Assembly (NCBI RefSeq): GCF_002741945.1
Contig: NZ_MDVN01000020.1
Coordinates: forward strand, 1-64,000
Reading direction: 5' to 3'
Origin: Gaetbulibacter sp. 4G1
Lineage (GTDB): Bacteria; Bacteroidota; Bacteroidia; Flavobacteriales; Flavobacteriaceae
Length of the DNA: 64,000 nt
Shown piece after piece: positions 23,467-33,205 of the stretch. Position 1 is the first letter of the stretch. Each line of letters opens with the position of its first letter. The notes beneath the pieces were generated by a model. That model was given only the letters and a program-made list of their open reading frames with translations. It searched no databases and had not been told where the DNA came from. The position numbers were made by a program, and so were the translations under genes.

Positions 23467-24543
23467 TTACTGTAACTTCACTTTAGGGTCTAACCAAACA
23501 TAGATTAAGTCGACAAAAATGTTGATAATTACAAACATTGTAGCTATTACTATAACCGACCCCATAATTACAGGTAAATCTAAGGTATTTAAAGCATTTA
23601 CAATTTCTTTTCCTATACCGTTCCACCCAAAAATATATTCCACAAAAACAGCTCCAGCAAGCATGGATGCAAACCAACCTGAAATTGCTGTAACCACAGG
23701 ATTTAATGCGTTTTTTATAGCGTGCTTTTTTATAATTTGAAATTCGCTTAATCCCTTTGCCCTTGCGGTACGGATATAATCTTGGTTAAAAACCTCTAAC
23801 AGACTATTACGCATTAGCTGAATAACAACAGCTAATGGACGAATACCCAAAACAATGGCTGGAAGGATTAAATTTTTCCATTTAATATGCATGGATTCCC
23901 CAAAATCATCTAATTCATAGAGACTACCTGTCATTTCTAAATTGGTATATTGATGCAATATATAGCCAAAAAACCACGCGAATAAAATGGCACTAAAAAA
24001 AGATGGCACACTCATACCTAAAGTACTAAATATCTGAATAGTTTTATCTAGCCATTTGTCCTTATACAATGCAGAAATAACACCAAAAAGAATACCTAAA
24101 ATTATAGCAATCACAATGGCTGATACTGCTAAAACAAAAGTGTTTGGCAAAGTCTCGGCAAGTACTTCACTTACTTTTTTACCTTGCTTTGTAAACGATT
24201 CTCTTAAATATGGAAACTTTAAAACTGTTGTAGTGTTGCCTATTGAAAATAGTTTGGTTGCTGAGTACTTGTTAGCCCTTAAATAGGTATAATCTTCACT
24301 ATTATTTGAATGAAATGAGATAGGAAGCAAATCGTTTAAATAGTATAAATATTGTGTACTTACAGGCTTATCAAATCCATATTTTTGTTTTACGAGGGCT
24401 AGTTGCTCACTGTCCTCATTTTGTCCCAGCATCATTTGCGCAGGGTCTCCAGGAAGTACATTAAATAAAAAGAAAATAACAGTTACTACTCCAAATAATG
24501 TGAGTAATGCGTAACCGGTTTTATTTAAAAGATAGTTTATCAG
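23467..24543 (-). CDS. DppB/OppB-like peptide ABC transporter permease with apparent CTG start
   Basis: 358 residues if translation begins at CTG 24543. The first ATG is at 24435, but the 36 codons before it encode the family's conserved first membrane helix and following motif (INYLLNKTGYALLTLFGV, then NVLPGDPAQ). No ATG, GTG or TTG lies in frame between the upstream stop and that region. The rest shows BPD_transp_1 features: a periplasmic insert (about 90-130), IRTARAKGLSEFQIIKKHAIKNALNP (the EAA loop) and VEYIFGWNGIGKEIVNAL. It would form half of the channel of a di- or oligopeptide importer. The DppC and ATPase partners are not adjacent. Confidence 0.85.
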   Translation of the reverse strand: MINYLLNKTGYALLTLFGVVTVIFFLFNVLPGDPAQMMLGQNEDSEQLALVKQKYGFDKPVSTQYLYYLNDLLPISFHSNNSEDYTYLRANKYSATKLFSIGNTTTVLKFPYLRESFTKQGKKVSEVLAETLPNTFVLAVSAIVIAIILGILFGVISALYKDKWLDKTIQIFSTLGMSVPSFFSAILFAWFFGYILHQYTNLEMTGSLYELDDFGESMHIKWKNLILPAIVLGIRPLAVVIQLMRNSLLEVFNQDYIRTARAKGLSEFQIIKKHAIKNALNPVVTAISGWFASMLAGAVFVEYIFGWNGIGKEIVNALNTLDLPVIMGSVIVIATMFVIINIFVDLIYVWLDPKVKLQ

Positions 24544-24567
24544 TTTATTTTTTTAGTTGCCACGAAT

Positions 24568-25887
24568 TCACGAATCTTTTTTCAATACAATCTCAACAAG
24601 CCCATTGTAATTACTATTATTAGCTTGATTAATTGAATCTAACATTTTTGTAGCAGATCCATCTTTTGAAACATTGACTTCCTTTATGTCATTAGAGTCT
24701 ATACTATCTGCTGCTTCCTTTGAAGAAATTTTATCATCTATCAAATATAAAATTCCATCGTCCTTAACCAATTCAACCTTTCTTTCAACTTTAGGCAGTT
24801 CTAAATCATCAATGTCATTCCAATGTAATTTTTGCTTAACAGTCCCTGAATCCAACTCTAGAATACCTGGATTAGAGCGCACTACCGTTTTTAATGCTTT
24901 TTCATCACACAAATACCAATCAAAATTTAAATTATAAGCTTCGCTAATTCTTTGTTTTGCTGCTTCTCCAGATGCTGTTAAGCCTATAACTTTATAACCA
25001 TTTTTAATAGCTCGATCTGTTGTGGTTTTTAATGTTTCAATACCTTCTCTTTCTATTTTTTCTAGACTGTAAGATACAATTACTATTAGGTTTTCTTCAT
25101 TTAAAAATTGTTGAGTTAAATCTTCGTCATTTGACTCTATAGAAAAATCTACAACAGGAGGAGAATACCCTTCTTTAATCACCTTAGTATCTACACTTAT
25201 ATATTCGCCTTCAACGCTTGGATAGCTTCCATTTGTAACAATCTCTTTTTCTTCTCCGTTAACATTAAATGTCCAAGTAAATTCTTGTACTGCTTTAGGG
25301 GCATCTTCTGGAATAATCATACCTTCATAAATATTATTTCCAATTTTATAAGCTCTAAAATCGATAGCTGGCAAATGCATTAACACATGATAACCAAACC
25401 ATAAACTTATAATAAAACTTAGTAATGCTAGAACTGTTGTTGGCAATTTTGAAAAAATAGTATTAATATGTTTCACTCCTATAAATAAAATAACTATTAA
25501 AACTAAAAGCACAACATCTTTCCAAAAAGATTCCCATGGTTTTAATTTTAAAAAATCTCCAAAGCAGCCACAATCTTTTACTTTTTCAAAATAAGCAGCA
25601 TAAAAAGTTAAAAATGTAAAAAATATAATCATTAGTAACAAACTCCAAACTGTAAATTTGGGTTTGTAACCAATCAACAAAAACACACCTAAAACCACTT
25701 CAAATACCACTACAAAAACAGAAACGAGTAATGCATAAGGTTCTAAAAAAGGAATGTTTAAAACATCTGCACTAAAATATTCTTGAAGCTTATACGAAAA
25801 TCCTAATGGATCGTTAAGCTTTATAAATCCTGAGAATATAAATAATACACCAACAAAAACTCTACTTATACTTACTAATATTTTCAT
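24568..25887 (-). CDS. DoxX/MauE-type membrane protein (BT_3928 family)
   Basis: 439 residues. The first half is a four-helix DoxX-like unit (VGVLFIFSGFIKLNDPLGFSY; a KVKDCGCFGDFLKLKPWE loop with a CGC pair). Further helices follow at about residues 115-170, then a C-terminal extracytoplasmic or cytoplasmic region (about 200-439) with no clear enzymatic motif. In Bacteroidota this architecture is widespread, next to DUF1599 and folP genes. A redox role, as for MauE/DoxX proteins that help disulfide chemistry, is possible because of the CGC motif. I cannot assign a specific function. It lies 1 bp downstream of the DUF1599 gene. Confidence 0.8.
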   Translation of the reverse strand: MKILVSISRVFVGVLFIFSGFIKLNDPLGFSYKLQEYFSADVLNIPFLEPYALLVSVFVVVFEVVLGVFLLIGYKPKFTVWSLLLMIIFFTFLTFYAAYFEKVKDCGCFGDFLKLKPWESFWKDVVLLVLIVILFIGVKHINTIFSKLPTTVLALLSFIISLWFGYHVLMHLPAIDFRAYKIGNNIYEGMIIPEDAPKAVQEFTWTFNVNGEEKEIVTNGSYPSVEGEYISVDTKVIKEGYSPPVVDFSIESNDEDLTQQFLNEENLIVIVSYSLEKIEREGIETLKTTTDRAIKNGYKVIGLTASGEAAKQRISEAYNLNFDWYLCDEKALKTVVRSNPGILELDSGTVKQKLHWNDIDDLELPKVERKVELVKDDGILYLIDDKISSKEAADSIDSNDIKEVNVSKDGSATKMLDSINQANNSNYNGLVEIVLKKDS

Positions 25888-25888
25888 A

Positions 25889-26425
25889 TTATTCTTTTAA
25901 ATGAATCAACGCAAAAATCGCATAATTAATCATATCTTGATAATTAGCATCAATACCTTCGCTTACCAAAGTTTTTCCTGCATTATCTTCAATTTGTTTA
26001 ACACGCAATAATTTTTGTAAGATTAAGTCAGTTAAACTACTTACTCTCATATCTCGCCACGCCTCGCCATAATCATGGTTTTTATCTTCCATAAGTTTCT
26101 TGGTGATTGCTACTTGCTCTGTATATAGTTCTGTTGCTTCTTCAGTAGACAGATCTGGTTGCTCAACCACACCTTTTTCTAACTGAATAAGCGCCATAAC
26201 ACAGTAATTTATAATACCAATAAACTCACTTACTTCTCCCTCATCAACTTTTCTTACTGCATTTTGTTGAAGCCCTCTTATGCGCTGTGCTTTAATAAAA
26301 ATTTGATCTGTAAGTGATGGTAACCTTAAAATTCTCCAAGCACTACCGTAATCACTCATTTTTTTAATAAATAAACTTTTACAAGTATCTATTACCGCAT
26401 CATATTGTTTTGAAGTATCTTGCAT
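25889..26425 (-). CDS. DUF1599 protein with two internal repeats
   Basis: 178 residues built from two copies of one unit. The first reads DTCKSLFIKKMSDYGSAWRILRL..LTDQIFIKAQRI and the second KKLMEDKNHDYGEAWRDMRV.SLTDLILQKLLRV. Each copy ends with an INY..FALI(H/Q)L helix. The DYG-AWR pattern resembles all-alpha NTP pyrophosphohydrolase/nucleotide-binding folds, but a catalytic metal site is not clear. It is divergent from folP with about 100 bp between, a conserved context in Flavobacteriaceae. Function unknown. Confidence 0.85.
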   Translation of the reverse strand: MQDTSKQYDAVIDTCKSLFIKKMSDYGSAWRILRLPSLTDQIFIKAQRIRGLQQNAVRKVDEGEVSEFIGIINYCVMALIQLEKGVVEQPDLSTEEATELYTEQVAITKKLMEDKNHDYGEAWRDMRVSSLTDLILQKLLRVKQIEDNAGKTLVSEGIDANYQDMINYAIFALIHLKE

Positions 26426-26530
26426 AAATAAAATTCAATTTTGCGTAAATTTCGCATAAATAATTAGAAAGTTCAAGGTTTCTGGTTTAAAGTTTTAAAC
26501 TTAGTACAAACACCTTGCAAAACTGTACAA

Positions 26531-27355
26531 ATGACAATAAATTGTAAAGGACAACTCATTGATTTATCATCTCCGAAAGTGATGGGGATTTTAAACATTA
26601 CTCCAGATTCTTTTTATGATGGAGGGACTTATAAAAATAAAAAAGACATTTTAAATCAAGTAGAAAAAATGCTTAATGAAGGTGCCACGTTTATTGATGT
26701 TGGTGCATACAGCTCACGACCAAATGCAGACCATGTTAGTGAAATTAACGAATTGGAAAGAATTTTACCTATTGTTAATTTTGTTTTAAAAGAATTTCCT
26801 AAAGCACTACTTTCAATTGACACCTTTAGAAGTTCGGTTGCTAAATCATGCATTGAGGCTGGAGCTTGTATGATTAATGATATTTCTGCAGGAAGTTTAG
26901 ATGATAATATGTTGCAAACTATAGCTAACCTAAAAGTGCCATACATTATGATGCACATGCGCGGAACACCAAAAAACATGCAACAATTAACCGATTATGA
27001 TAATATAACAAAAGACATAATAAAGTATTTTTCTGAAAGAATATTTGCTGCCAAACAATTAGGTATTATTGATTTAATTATTGATCCTGGTTTTGGGTTT
27101 GCAAAAACTTTAGAGCAAAATTTTGAGGTTTTAAATCAATTAGAATTATTTAAAATGTTAGATAAGCCTGTACTAGCTGGAATTTCTAGGAAATCTATGA
27201 TTTATAAAACATTAGAAACTTCTGCAAAGGAAGCATTAAATGGAACCACTGCTTTAAATACAGTAGCCTTACAAAAAGGAACTTCAATTTTACGGGTACA
27301 TGACGTTAAAGAGGCTATGGAATGTATTAAATTAACTAGATTATTAGATTGTTAG
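26531..27355 (+). CDS. folP: Dihydropteroate synthase
   Basis: 274 residues, full length. Motifs: GILNITPDSFYDGG, FIDVGAYSSRPNA, SIDTFRSSVAKSCIEAGACMINDISAG, MMHMRGTPKNMQ, DPGFGFAKT, AGISRKSM and LRVHDVKEA. It condenses pterin pyrophosphate with p-aminobenzoate in folate synthesis, and is the sulfonamide target. GTP cyclohydrolase I, the pathway's first enzyme, is encoded separately at 41984-42661. A small lipoprotein gene and cdaA follow on the same strand. Confidence 0.97.
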   Translation: MTINCKGQLIDLSSPKVMGILNITPDSFYDGGTYKNKKDILNQVEKMLNEGATFIDVGAYSSRPNADHVSEINELERILPIVNFVLKEFPKALLSIDTFRSSVAKSCIEAGACMINDISAGSLDDNMLQTIANLKVPYIMMHMRGTPKNMQQLTDYDNITKDIIKYFSERIFAAKQLGIIDLIIDPGFGFAKTLEQNFEVLNQLELFKMLDKPVLAGISRKSMIYKTLETSAKEALNGTTALNTVALQKGTSILRVHDVKEAMECIKLTRLLDC

Positions 27356-27360
27356 AAGTC

Positions 27361-28044
27361 ATGAAGTATATATTTTACTTAATTATTTTATCTGTTTTCT
27401 TTTCCTGTGGAAAAGAAAAAACAATTTTACTTCCAGAGATGAATCATTCTAATATTTCAGAAATTAAGGACGTCTCTCCTGCTTATTTATTTTACGATGA
27501 AACTAAAACTGACAGTGTAGAACTTAATAGGAAAAATTTAATTAGCACGACTAATTGGTTAGTTAATGTAGACAAACGTCTTACCTTAAAACAAGCGATT
27601 CCGCATATTAAATTTCTTCAAGAAAAAAAGAAAAATTCCAGTCATAAAAACGAAAATGCTAAAAATTATTTTACTTGTAATGATACGAGTAAAAAGAGTT
27701 TAGGATTTATTGAATTTACAGATGTGATTTTTCATGAAGAGTCTTCTGAAGAATATATTTCAAAAATTTCTGATTTGAAGTATTCAGAAAACATAAAACC
27801 AATCAGTATTAATTTGAAAGGTGAAATTTCTATTCTAAATTCTAACTCAAAGCCTTTTATTATTAAATCTACAAAAGAAACTATACTAAATGATTTAAAA
27901 AAATTAGACTCAGGTAAGAACATTATTTTTTTAAATTTCAATGAAGGTTTATTTTTTCAAGATTATATCACTTATAAATCATTACTTTTAAAAGCAGATT
28001 TACAATATGCAACATTATCTAATCAAGAGTTTCTACATAATTAA
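27361..28044 (+). CDS. Putative lipoprotein between folP and cdaA
   Basis: 227 residues from the ATG 5 bp after the folP stop. The signal sequence ends in LSVFFSC, so a lipidated protein anchored in the envelope is likely. The mature part is Lys/Ser/Asn-rich, with a helical middle (KQAIPHIKFLQEKKK) and an alternating strand pattern afterward. I recognise no family. The folP-cdaA pair is a usual neighbourhood in Bacteroidota; the inserted gene may be lineage-specific. Confidence 0.7.
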   Translation: MKYIFYLIILSVFFSCGKEKTILLPEMNHSNISEIKDVSPAYLFYDETKTDSVELNRKNLISTTNWLVNVDKRLTLKQAIPHIKFLQEKKKNSSHKNENAKNYFTCNDTSKKSLGFIEFTDVIFHEESSEEYISKISDLKYSENIKPISINLKGEISILNSNSKPFIIKSTKETILNDLKKLDSGKNIIFLNFNEGLFFQDYITYKSLLLKADLQYATLSNQEFLHN

Positions 28045-28079
28045 CCATATTTTATTAAATTTACCAAAACCCACTGCCT

Positions 28080-28865
28080 TTGGAAATTTTTAAAGATCTT
28101 TTAAAATTTACAGTAGTCGATGTTATCGATGTTATTCTTGTCGCATTACTACTCTACTATATTTATAAACTTGTAAAAGGCACCGTAGCCATCAATATTT
28201 TTATTGGCATCATAATCATTTACTTAGTTTGGAGGTTAACTGACTTTTTAAATATGGAACTTCTTACCGGTATTTTTGGTGGTTTTATGAAAGTGGGAAT
28301 TATTGCGTTAATAGTAGTGTTTCAACCCGAAATCCGTAAATTTTTGCTTATGGTCGGCTCAACAAACTTTAGTAGGCGGCGAAAGTTTATGCAACAATTT
28401 AAATTTATAAAAAACGAAACGGGAGACGAAACCAATGTAGATGCTATTGTTTCAGCTTGTGTTAAAATGGGAGCTTCAAAAACTGGTGCTTTAATTGTTT
28501 TTGAGCGTAATAACAATCTTGATTTTTTATCTTCTTCTGGAGACGAAATGAATATAAAAGTAACCCAACCCATTATAGAAAGTATCTTCTTTAAAAATAG
28601 TCCGTTACATGATGGAGCCATCGTAGTTAGTAACAATGTTGTAAAAGCTACACGTGTTATTCTTCCTGTTAATAACGAAAAAAATATACCGCAACGTTTT
28701 GGGCTACGCCATAGAGCTGCTATTGGTGTTACCGAAAAAACAGATGCGTTGGCTATAGCTGTTAGTGAGGAAACTGGACATATTTCTTATTTTAAAGATG
28801 GTGAGTTTGTTGTATTTGAAAACACTAGTCAACTTAATGATATAATTAAAAAAGATTTGGCATAG
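28080..28865 (+). CDS. cdaA: Diadenylate cyclase, membrane-anchored CdaA type
   Basis: 261 residues beginning at TTG; no in-frame ATG precedes the conserved first helix. Three membrane segments (about 10-90, with YYIYKLVKGTVAINIFIG) precede a DisA-N/DAC domain. The signatures LHDGAIVV (catalytic DGA) and FGLRHRAAIGV (RHR) are intact. It makes the second messenger c-di-AMP from two ATP at the inner membrane. The folP neighbourhood is common for Bacteroidota cdaA. Two DUF3667 genes follow without gaps and may be cotranscribed. Confidence 0.95.
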   Translation: MEIFKDLLKFTVVDVIDVILVALLLYYIYKLVKGTVAINIFIGIIIIYLVWRLTDFLNMELLTGIFGGFMKVGIIALIVVFQPEIRKFLLMVGSTNFSRRRKFMQQFKFIKNETGDETNVDAIVSACVKMGASKTGALIVFERNNNLDFLSSSGDEMNIKVTQPIIESIFFKNSPLHDGAIVVSNNVVKATRVILPVNNEKNIPQRFGLRHRAAIGVTEKTDALAIAVSEETGHISYFKDGEFVVFENTSQLNDIIKKDLA

Positions 28866-29663
28866 GTGAATTGTAAAAACTGTAATACTTCGCTTTTAAA
28901 TCATCAAAAATTCTGCCTTGAATGTGGTGCAAAAGTGATTAAAAATAGGCTGACTTTAAAAAACATTTTTGAAGACATTAATGACCAATTTATAAATATT
29001 GATAATATTTTTTTAAAGACTTTTATTCACTTATTTACAAAACCAGAGTTAGTTATTAGTGGCTATATTAATGGTACACGAAAACAATATATAAGTGTTA
29101 TTCAATACTTTGCTATTTCTCTAACACTTGTAGGGATTCAGTTGTTTTTAATGAACACTTTTTTTAAAGACGCTTTAAATATGGATGCGCTCTTTGGGGA
29201 CTCTTTTAAGAAATTAGCAGAGCAAAAAGACAATCCGTTTTCGCCATCAAACTTTGACTATAATCAAATTAATAATTATCAAAGTTTAATTTATGTTTTA
29301 ACCGTTCCGTTTTCTGCATTATCAACATGGCTAGCTTATGTTATTGTTGGTGATAAGCAATTAAATTTTACTGAACACTTAGTACTAAACCTTTATTATT
29401 CAGCTCAAATAATAATAGTTACTAGTCTTCTCACTATCATATTTTTATGCTTTGGATTGGACTATATGCTAATTACTAGCTGCATATCCATTATCACGTT
29501 TATATATTGGTTTTATGTTCTAAAACGCGTTTTTAATCATAGTTTTCTTGATACTTTAGCTCGTTTTATGTTAGCTATTATCGCATTAGTAGTTATATTT
29601 TTTGGAATAATTATAATATGTGTAATTATTGGGATAATTATAACTTTAATTCAAAAAGCATAA
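28866..29663 (+). CDS. DUF3667 zinc-ribbon membrane protein (copy 1)
   Basis: 265 residues from GTG directly after the cdaA stop. The N-terminal zinc ribbon CKNCNTSLLNHQKFCLECG carries two CxxC knuckles. The DUF3667 pattern follows: RLTLKNIFEDINDQFINID, then KTFIHLFTKPELVISGYINGTRKQYISVIQYF. About five membrane helices end the protein. It is adjacent to a paralogue (next gene) that shares this layout, so the pair arose by tandem duplication. Function unknown; the position after cdaA could be relevant to c-di-AMP signalling, but that is speculation. Confidence 0.85.
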   Translation: MNCKNCNTSLLNHQKFCLECGAKVIKNRLTLKNIFEDINDQFINIDNIFLKTFIHLFTKPELVISGYINGTRKQYISVIQYFAISLTLVGIQLFLMNTFFKDALNMDALFGDSFKKLAEQKDNPFSPSNFDYNQINNYQSLIYVLTVPFSALSTWLAYVIVGDKQLNFTEHLVLNLYYSAQIIIVTSLLTIIFLCFGLDYMLITSCISIITFIYWFYVLKRVFNHSFLDTLARFMLAIIALVVIFFGIIIICVIIGIIITLIQKA

Positions 29664-30482
29664 ATGATAAATTGTAAAAACTGTAATACTTCATTATCAG
29701 CTGAAAGTGACTACTGCAATGTTTGTGGTGGCAAAGTGATAAGAAACAGACTTACGCTTAAAAACTTATTTGAACATATAAGCGAAACGTTTTTTAATTA
29801 TGATAATAAACTGTTAAGAACTTTTTTAACTCTTTTCAAGAAACCAGATGATGTTATTGGTAGTTATATAAGAGGTACTCGAAAAAAATACGTTAATGTT
29901 ATTAGCTATTTTGCGCTTGCCATTACACTGGCTGGGTTACAAATTTTTATCATTCAAAAATTTCAAACTGATTTAACTTTTTATGATACTACCACAGAAA
30001 TAGGTCAGAAACAGCAGGCATTGTTTGACAAAATATTTAAGCTCACTAGTGATTATCAATCATTAATTATGATGCTTTACATACCATTCTATGCACTATT
30101 TGCAAGAATTGTATTCTTTAAAATCAATAAATTAAATTACACAGAATTACTTGTTGTATTTTTATATGCACAGGCTCAAATGTCTATTTCAATAGCCATA
30201 ATAACTATTATAGTTGTTCCTTTAAACATAATTTCTTTTACTGCAATGGGCTTTTTTATTATGCCTTTACAAATATTATATTTTACATATTGCTTAAAAC
30301 ATGTTTATGGCTTAAACAATACTCAAATGTTAATAAGAACCTTAATATTTATTGGTATTCTAGGCTTTATTATGTTACTATTTATAATAGCTGGGGCAAT
30401 ATTTGCTGCAAAATCAGGAATGTTTGATGAAATGTTTGAAGCACAAAAAGCTGCAGCTGAAGCAGCAAGACAGGCACAATAA
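29664..30482 (+). CDS. DUF3667 zinc-ribbon membrane protein (copy 2)
   Basis: 272 residues, ATG immediately after the stop of its paralogue. The zinc ribbon is CKNCNTSLSAESDYCNVCG. RLTLKNLFEHISETFFNYDNK and KPDDVIGSYIRGTRKKYVNVISYF repeat the preceding protein's motifs, followed by about five membrane helices and a short Ala/Glu/Gln-rich tail. The two copies are diverged outside the shared motifs, so the duplication is not recent. The stop is immediately followed by the stop of the convergent ABC exporter gene. Confidence 0.85.
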   Translation: MINCKNCNTSLSAESDYCNVCGGKVIRNRLTLKNLFEHISETFFNYDNKLLRTFLTLFKKPDDVIGSYIRGTRKKYVNVISYFALAITLAGLQIFIIQKFQTDLTFYDTTTEIGQKQQALFDKIFKLTSDYQSLIMMLYIPFYALFARIVFFKINKLNYTELLVVFLYAQAQMSISIAIITIIVVPLNIISFTAMGFFIMPLQILYFTYCLKHVYGLNNTQMLIRTLIFIGILGFIMLLFIIAGAIFAAKSGMFDEMFEAQKAAAEAARQAQ

Positions 30483-32249
30483 TTAAGCTACTTCCTCCTT
30501 TAAAAATTGCACCTCGTATAAGTTTTTATAATACCCGTTTTCTTTTTTAAGTAGTTCGTCATGGGTACCTTGTTCAACAATTTCACCAGCATCCATAACT
30601 ATAATTTTATCAGCCTTTTTAATAGTTGCTAATCGGTGAGCAATAACAATAGAGGTACGCCCTTTTGTTATTTTATCAGTTGCATTTTGAATAAGCTGTT
30701 CTGAATACGAATCGACAGACGAAGTGGCTTCGTCTAACACTAAAATACTTGGGTTTGTTACGTATGCTCTTAAGAAAGAAATTAATTGACGTTGGCCAGA
30801 AGACAACATCACACCTCGTTCTTTTACATTATATTGATAACCATTTGGTAAACTCATTATAAAATCATGAATACCAATAGCTTTTGCAGCTTGATGTACT
30901 TGATTTTCAGTAATCTCTGGATGATTAAGGGTAATATTATTTAAAATAGTATCGGCAAATAAAAACACATCTTGTAAAACTACTGCTATTTGTGTTCGCA
31001 ATGATTCTAAAGTAACTTCTTTAATATCAATACCATCAATACAAATAGCGCCATTATTTATTTCATAAAAACGATTTAGTAAATTAATAATAGTAGATTT
31101 TCCAGCACCTGTAGCGCCAACTATTGCCACAGTTTCGCCCGCATTTACATTAAATGATATCCCTTTTAAAACTTCTTCGTCTTCAACATAACTAAAATGA
31201 ACATTTTTAAAAGCTATATCTCCTTTAAAACCTTCTGCTATATGTGATCCAGTATCATCAATTTGCGATGTTGTATCTATTACTTTAAATACTCTATTTG
31301 CGGCGACCATACCCATTTGAAGTGTGTTAAACTTATCGGCTATTTGCCTAAGTGGTCTAAATAACATAGGAATAAACATTATAAATGCAAATAATGTTCC
31401 TTGGGTTACACTACCTTCAAGTACTACATTTAATCCACCGTACCAAGCCACCAAACCTACAGTTATGGAGCTAGATAAGTCTGCAAGTGGAAAAAATATT
31501 GAATTATACCAAACTGTTTTTAACCAGCCTTTCTTATGGCGCTCGTTTATTTTTTTAAAACTTTTATACTCGGTAACTTCGCGAGTAAAAAGCTGTAATA
31601 TTTTCATGCCTGTTAAGCGTTCTTGCACAAACGAATTTAAGTTAGATACTTCGTTTCTTACTTCCTCAAAAGCTTTTTTCATGTATTTCTGAAAAATTCG
31701 AGTTGCATACAATAATAACGGCAACATTAAAAATACAATCAAACTCAACTTTAAATTAGAGTAAAGCATAACACCAAATACGACTATCATAGTCAGTAAA
31801 TCCCTAAAAATCATAAATAAACCTTGACCAAAGATATCGGCTATACGTTCCATATCAGTTACAGCTCTGGTAATAAGAACTCCAACCGAAGAGTTATCAT
31901 AGTATTTCATTTTAAAACGAAGTAAATGATTAAACAACTTTACACGAACATCCATCACTAAATTTTGACCTAACCATGAAGCATAATATATAAATGCAAA
32001 TTGAAATAGTGTTTGCAAAATTAAAACACTCAACATTAAGGTTATATAAAACAAGAATTTTTTAGGGTTTTCTCCAGCAATACTGTCATCTATAATAAAC
32101 TCAGTAATTTTTGGAGTTGCGGCACCAAAAACTGCAAGCAATACAACCAATAATATCAACCCAAAAAATACCGCTTTATACGGTTTTATATATTGAAAAA
32201 GACGCGTGAATAATTTTACGTCAAAAATGTTTTCTTTCTTTTTACTCAT
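30483..32249 (-). CDS. MsbA-type ABC exporter (fused membrane and ATPase domains)
   Basis: 588 residues. Six membrane helices occupy about 1-330 (ABC transporter transmembrane region type 1). The ATPase domain has Walker A GATGAGKST, signature MLSSGQRQL, Walker B ILVLDEATSSVD and a following HRLATI switch. It is a homodimer-type exporter, of lipids or other hydrophobic compounds in this family; the actual substrate cannot be read from sequence. It starts directly after truA, so the two are cotranscribed. Confidence 0.93.
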   Translation of the reverse strand: MSKKKENIFDVKLFTRLFQYIKPYKAVFFGLILLVVLLAVFGAATPKITEFIIDDSIAGENPKKFLFYITLMLSVLILQTLFQFAFIYYASWLGQNLVMDVRVKLFNHLLRFKMKYYDNSSVGVLITRAVTDMERIADIFGQGLFMIFRDLLTMIVVFGVMLYSNLKLSLIVFLMLPLLLYATRIFQKYMKKAFEEVRNEVSNLNSFVQERLTGMKILQLFTREVTEYKSFKKINERHKKGWLKTVWYNSIFFPLADLSSSITVGLVAWYGGLNVVLEGSVTQGTLFAFIMFIPMLFRPLRQIADKFNTLQMGMVAANRVFKVIDTTSQIDDTGSHIAEGFKGDIAFKNVHFSYVEDEEVLKGISFNVNAGETVAIVGATGAGKSTIINLLNRFYEINNGAICIDGIDIKEVTLESLRTQIAVVLQDVFLFADTILNNITLNHPEITENQVHQAAKAIGIHDFIMSLPNGYQYNVKERGVMLSSGQRQLISFLRAYVTNPSILVLDEATSSVDSYSEQLIQNATDKITKGRTSIVIAHRLATIKKADKIIVMDAGEIVEQGTHDELLKKENGYYKNLYEVQFLKEEVA

Positions 32250-32993
32250 TTATAATTTTATATCGTCTGGGTATTCAATTTTTATTAAATATAAAGCATG
32301 TGCAGGCACAGAAAAACCAGCTTCACTCCTATTTTTAGATTTTATAATCTCATGTAAATCTTCAACATTTATTTTACCTAAACCAATATTAATCATGGTT
32401 CCAACAATGGCTCTCACCATGTTTCGCAAAAATCTATCGGCTTTAATTGTAAAATGAAGCTCATTATTTTTAAAAACCCATTCTGCCTTCATTATATTAC
32501 AATAATACGTTTTTACATCGGTATTAGTTTTTGAAAAGCATTGAAAATCTTTATAATCAAATAAAATTTTTGAAGCTTCTCTCATTCTTTCAACATCTAA
32601 AGCTTGTTTTACATAAAGTGCATTATTAAAAGTAAATACATTTTTTTCTAAAGTTATTCTATATAAATACGTTCGGCTTGATGCATTAAAACGTACATGA
32701 GTATCATCTTTTACTTTAAAAAAATCATGAATGGCTATGTCCTTTGGTAAAAACGAATTTAGCTTAAATATTATGTTTGTATCATTCAATTCATTATTAA
32801 AATCAAAATGAGCAAACATTTGTGATGCATGTACACCTGTATCGGTACGCCCTGCTCCCATTATAGAAATAGGCGTTTTTAGTAAAGTAGATAGTGCGTT
32901 TTCTAAAACTTCTTGAACAGATATAGCTGTGGGTTGATTTTGCCAACCGTGATATGCACTGCCATTATAAGAAAGTTCTATAAAATACCTCAA
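32250..32993 (-). CDS. truA: tRNA pseudouridine synthase A
   Basis: 247 residues from TTG, as no ATG precedes RYFIELSYNGSAYHGWQNQP. The catalytic aspartate is in GAGRTDTGVHASQMFAHF. RNMVRAIVGTMINIG and AGFSVPAHALYL are also typical. It forms pseudouridine at positions 38-40 of the tRNA anticodon arm. The ABC exporter gene follows directly on the same strand. Upstream sequence to 33205 shows no clear promoter. Confidence 0.95.
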   Translation of the reverse strand: MRYFIELSYNGSAYHGWQNQPTAISVQEVLENALSTLLKTPISIMGAGRTDTGVHASQMFAHFDFNNELNDTNIIFKLNSFLPKDIAIHDFFKVKDDTHVRFNASSRTYLYRITLEKNVFTFNNALYVKQALDVERMREASKILFDYKDFQCFSKTNTDVKTYYCNIMKAEWVFKNNELHFTIKADRFLRNMVRAIVGTMINIGLGKINVEDLHEIIKSKNRSEAGFSVPAHALYLIKIEYPDDIKL

Positions 32994-33205
32994 TCTATTT
33001 TTAATATTTTTTATGAACTAACAAAGATAGACAGATTTGTTATCCTAACGAAAACAGATGTCTTAATTATATATTAAAAGATTTTTTGGTGTTATCCTGT
33101 TGGTTTGGAGTTCTTGTTACATCTTTTAAAATGTCAATACTAAGTTGGAAGGTGTCATTATCTATCACCTCTTAGCTTCTTAATTAATTTAAAAACTCTT
33201 TTGTT

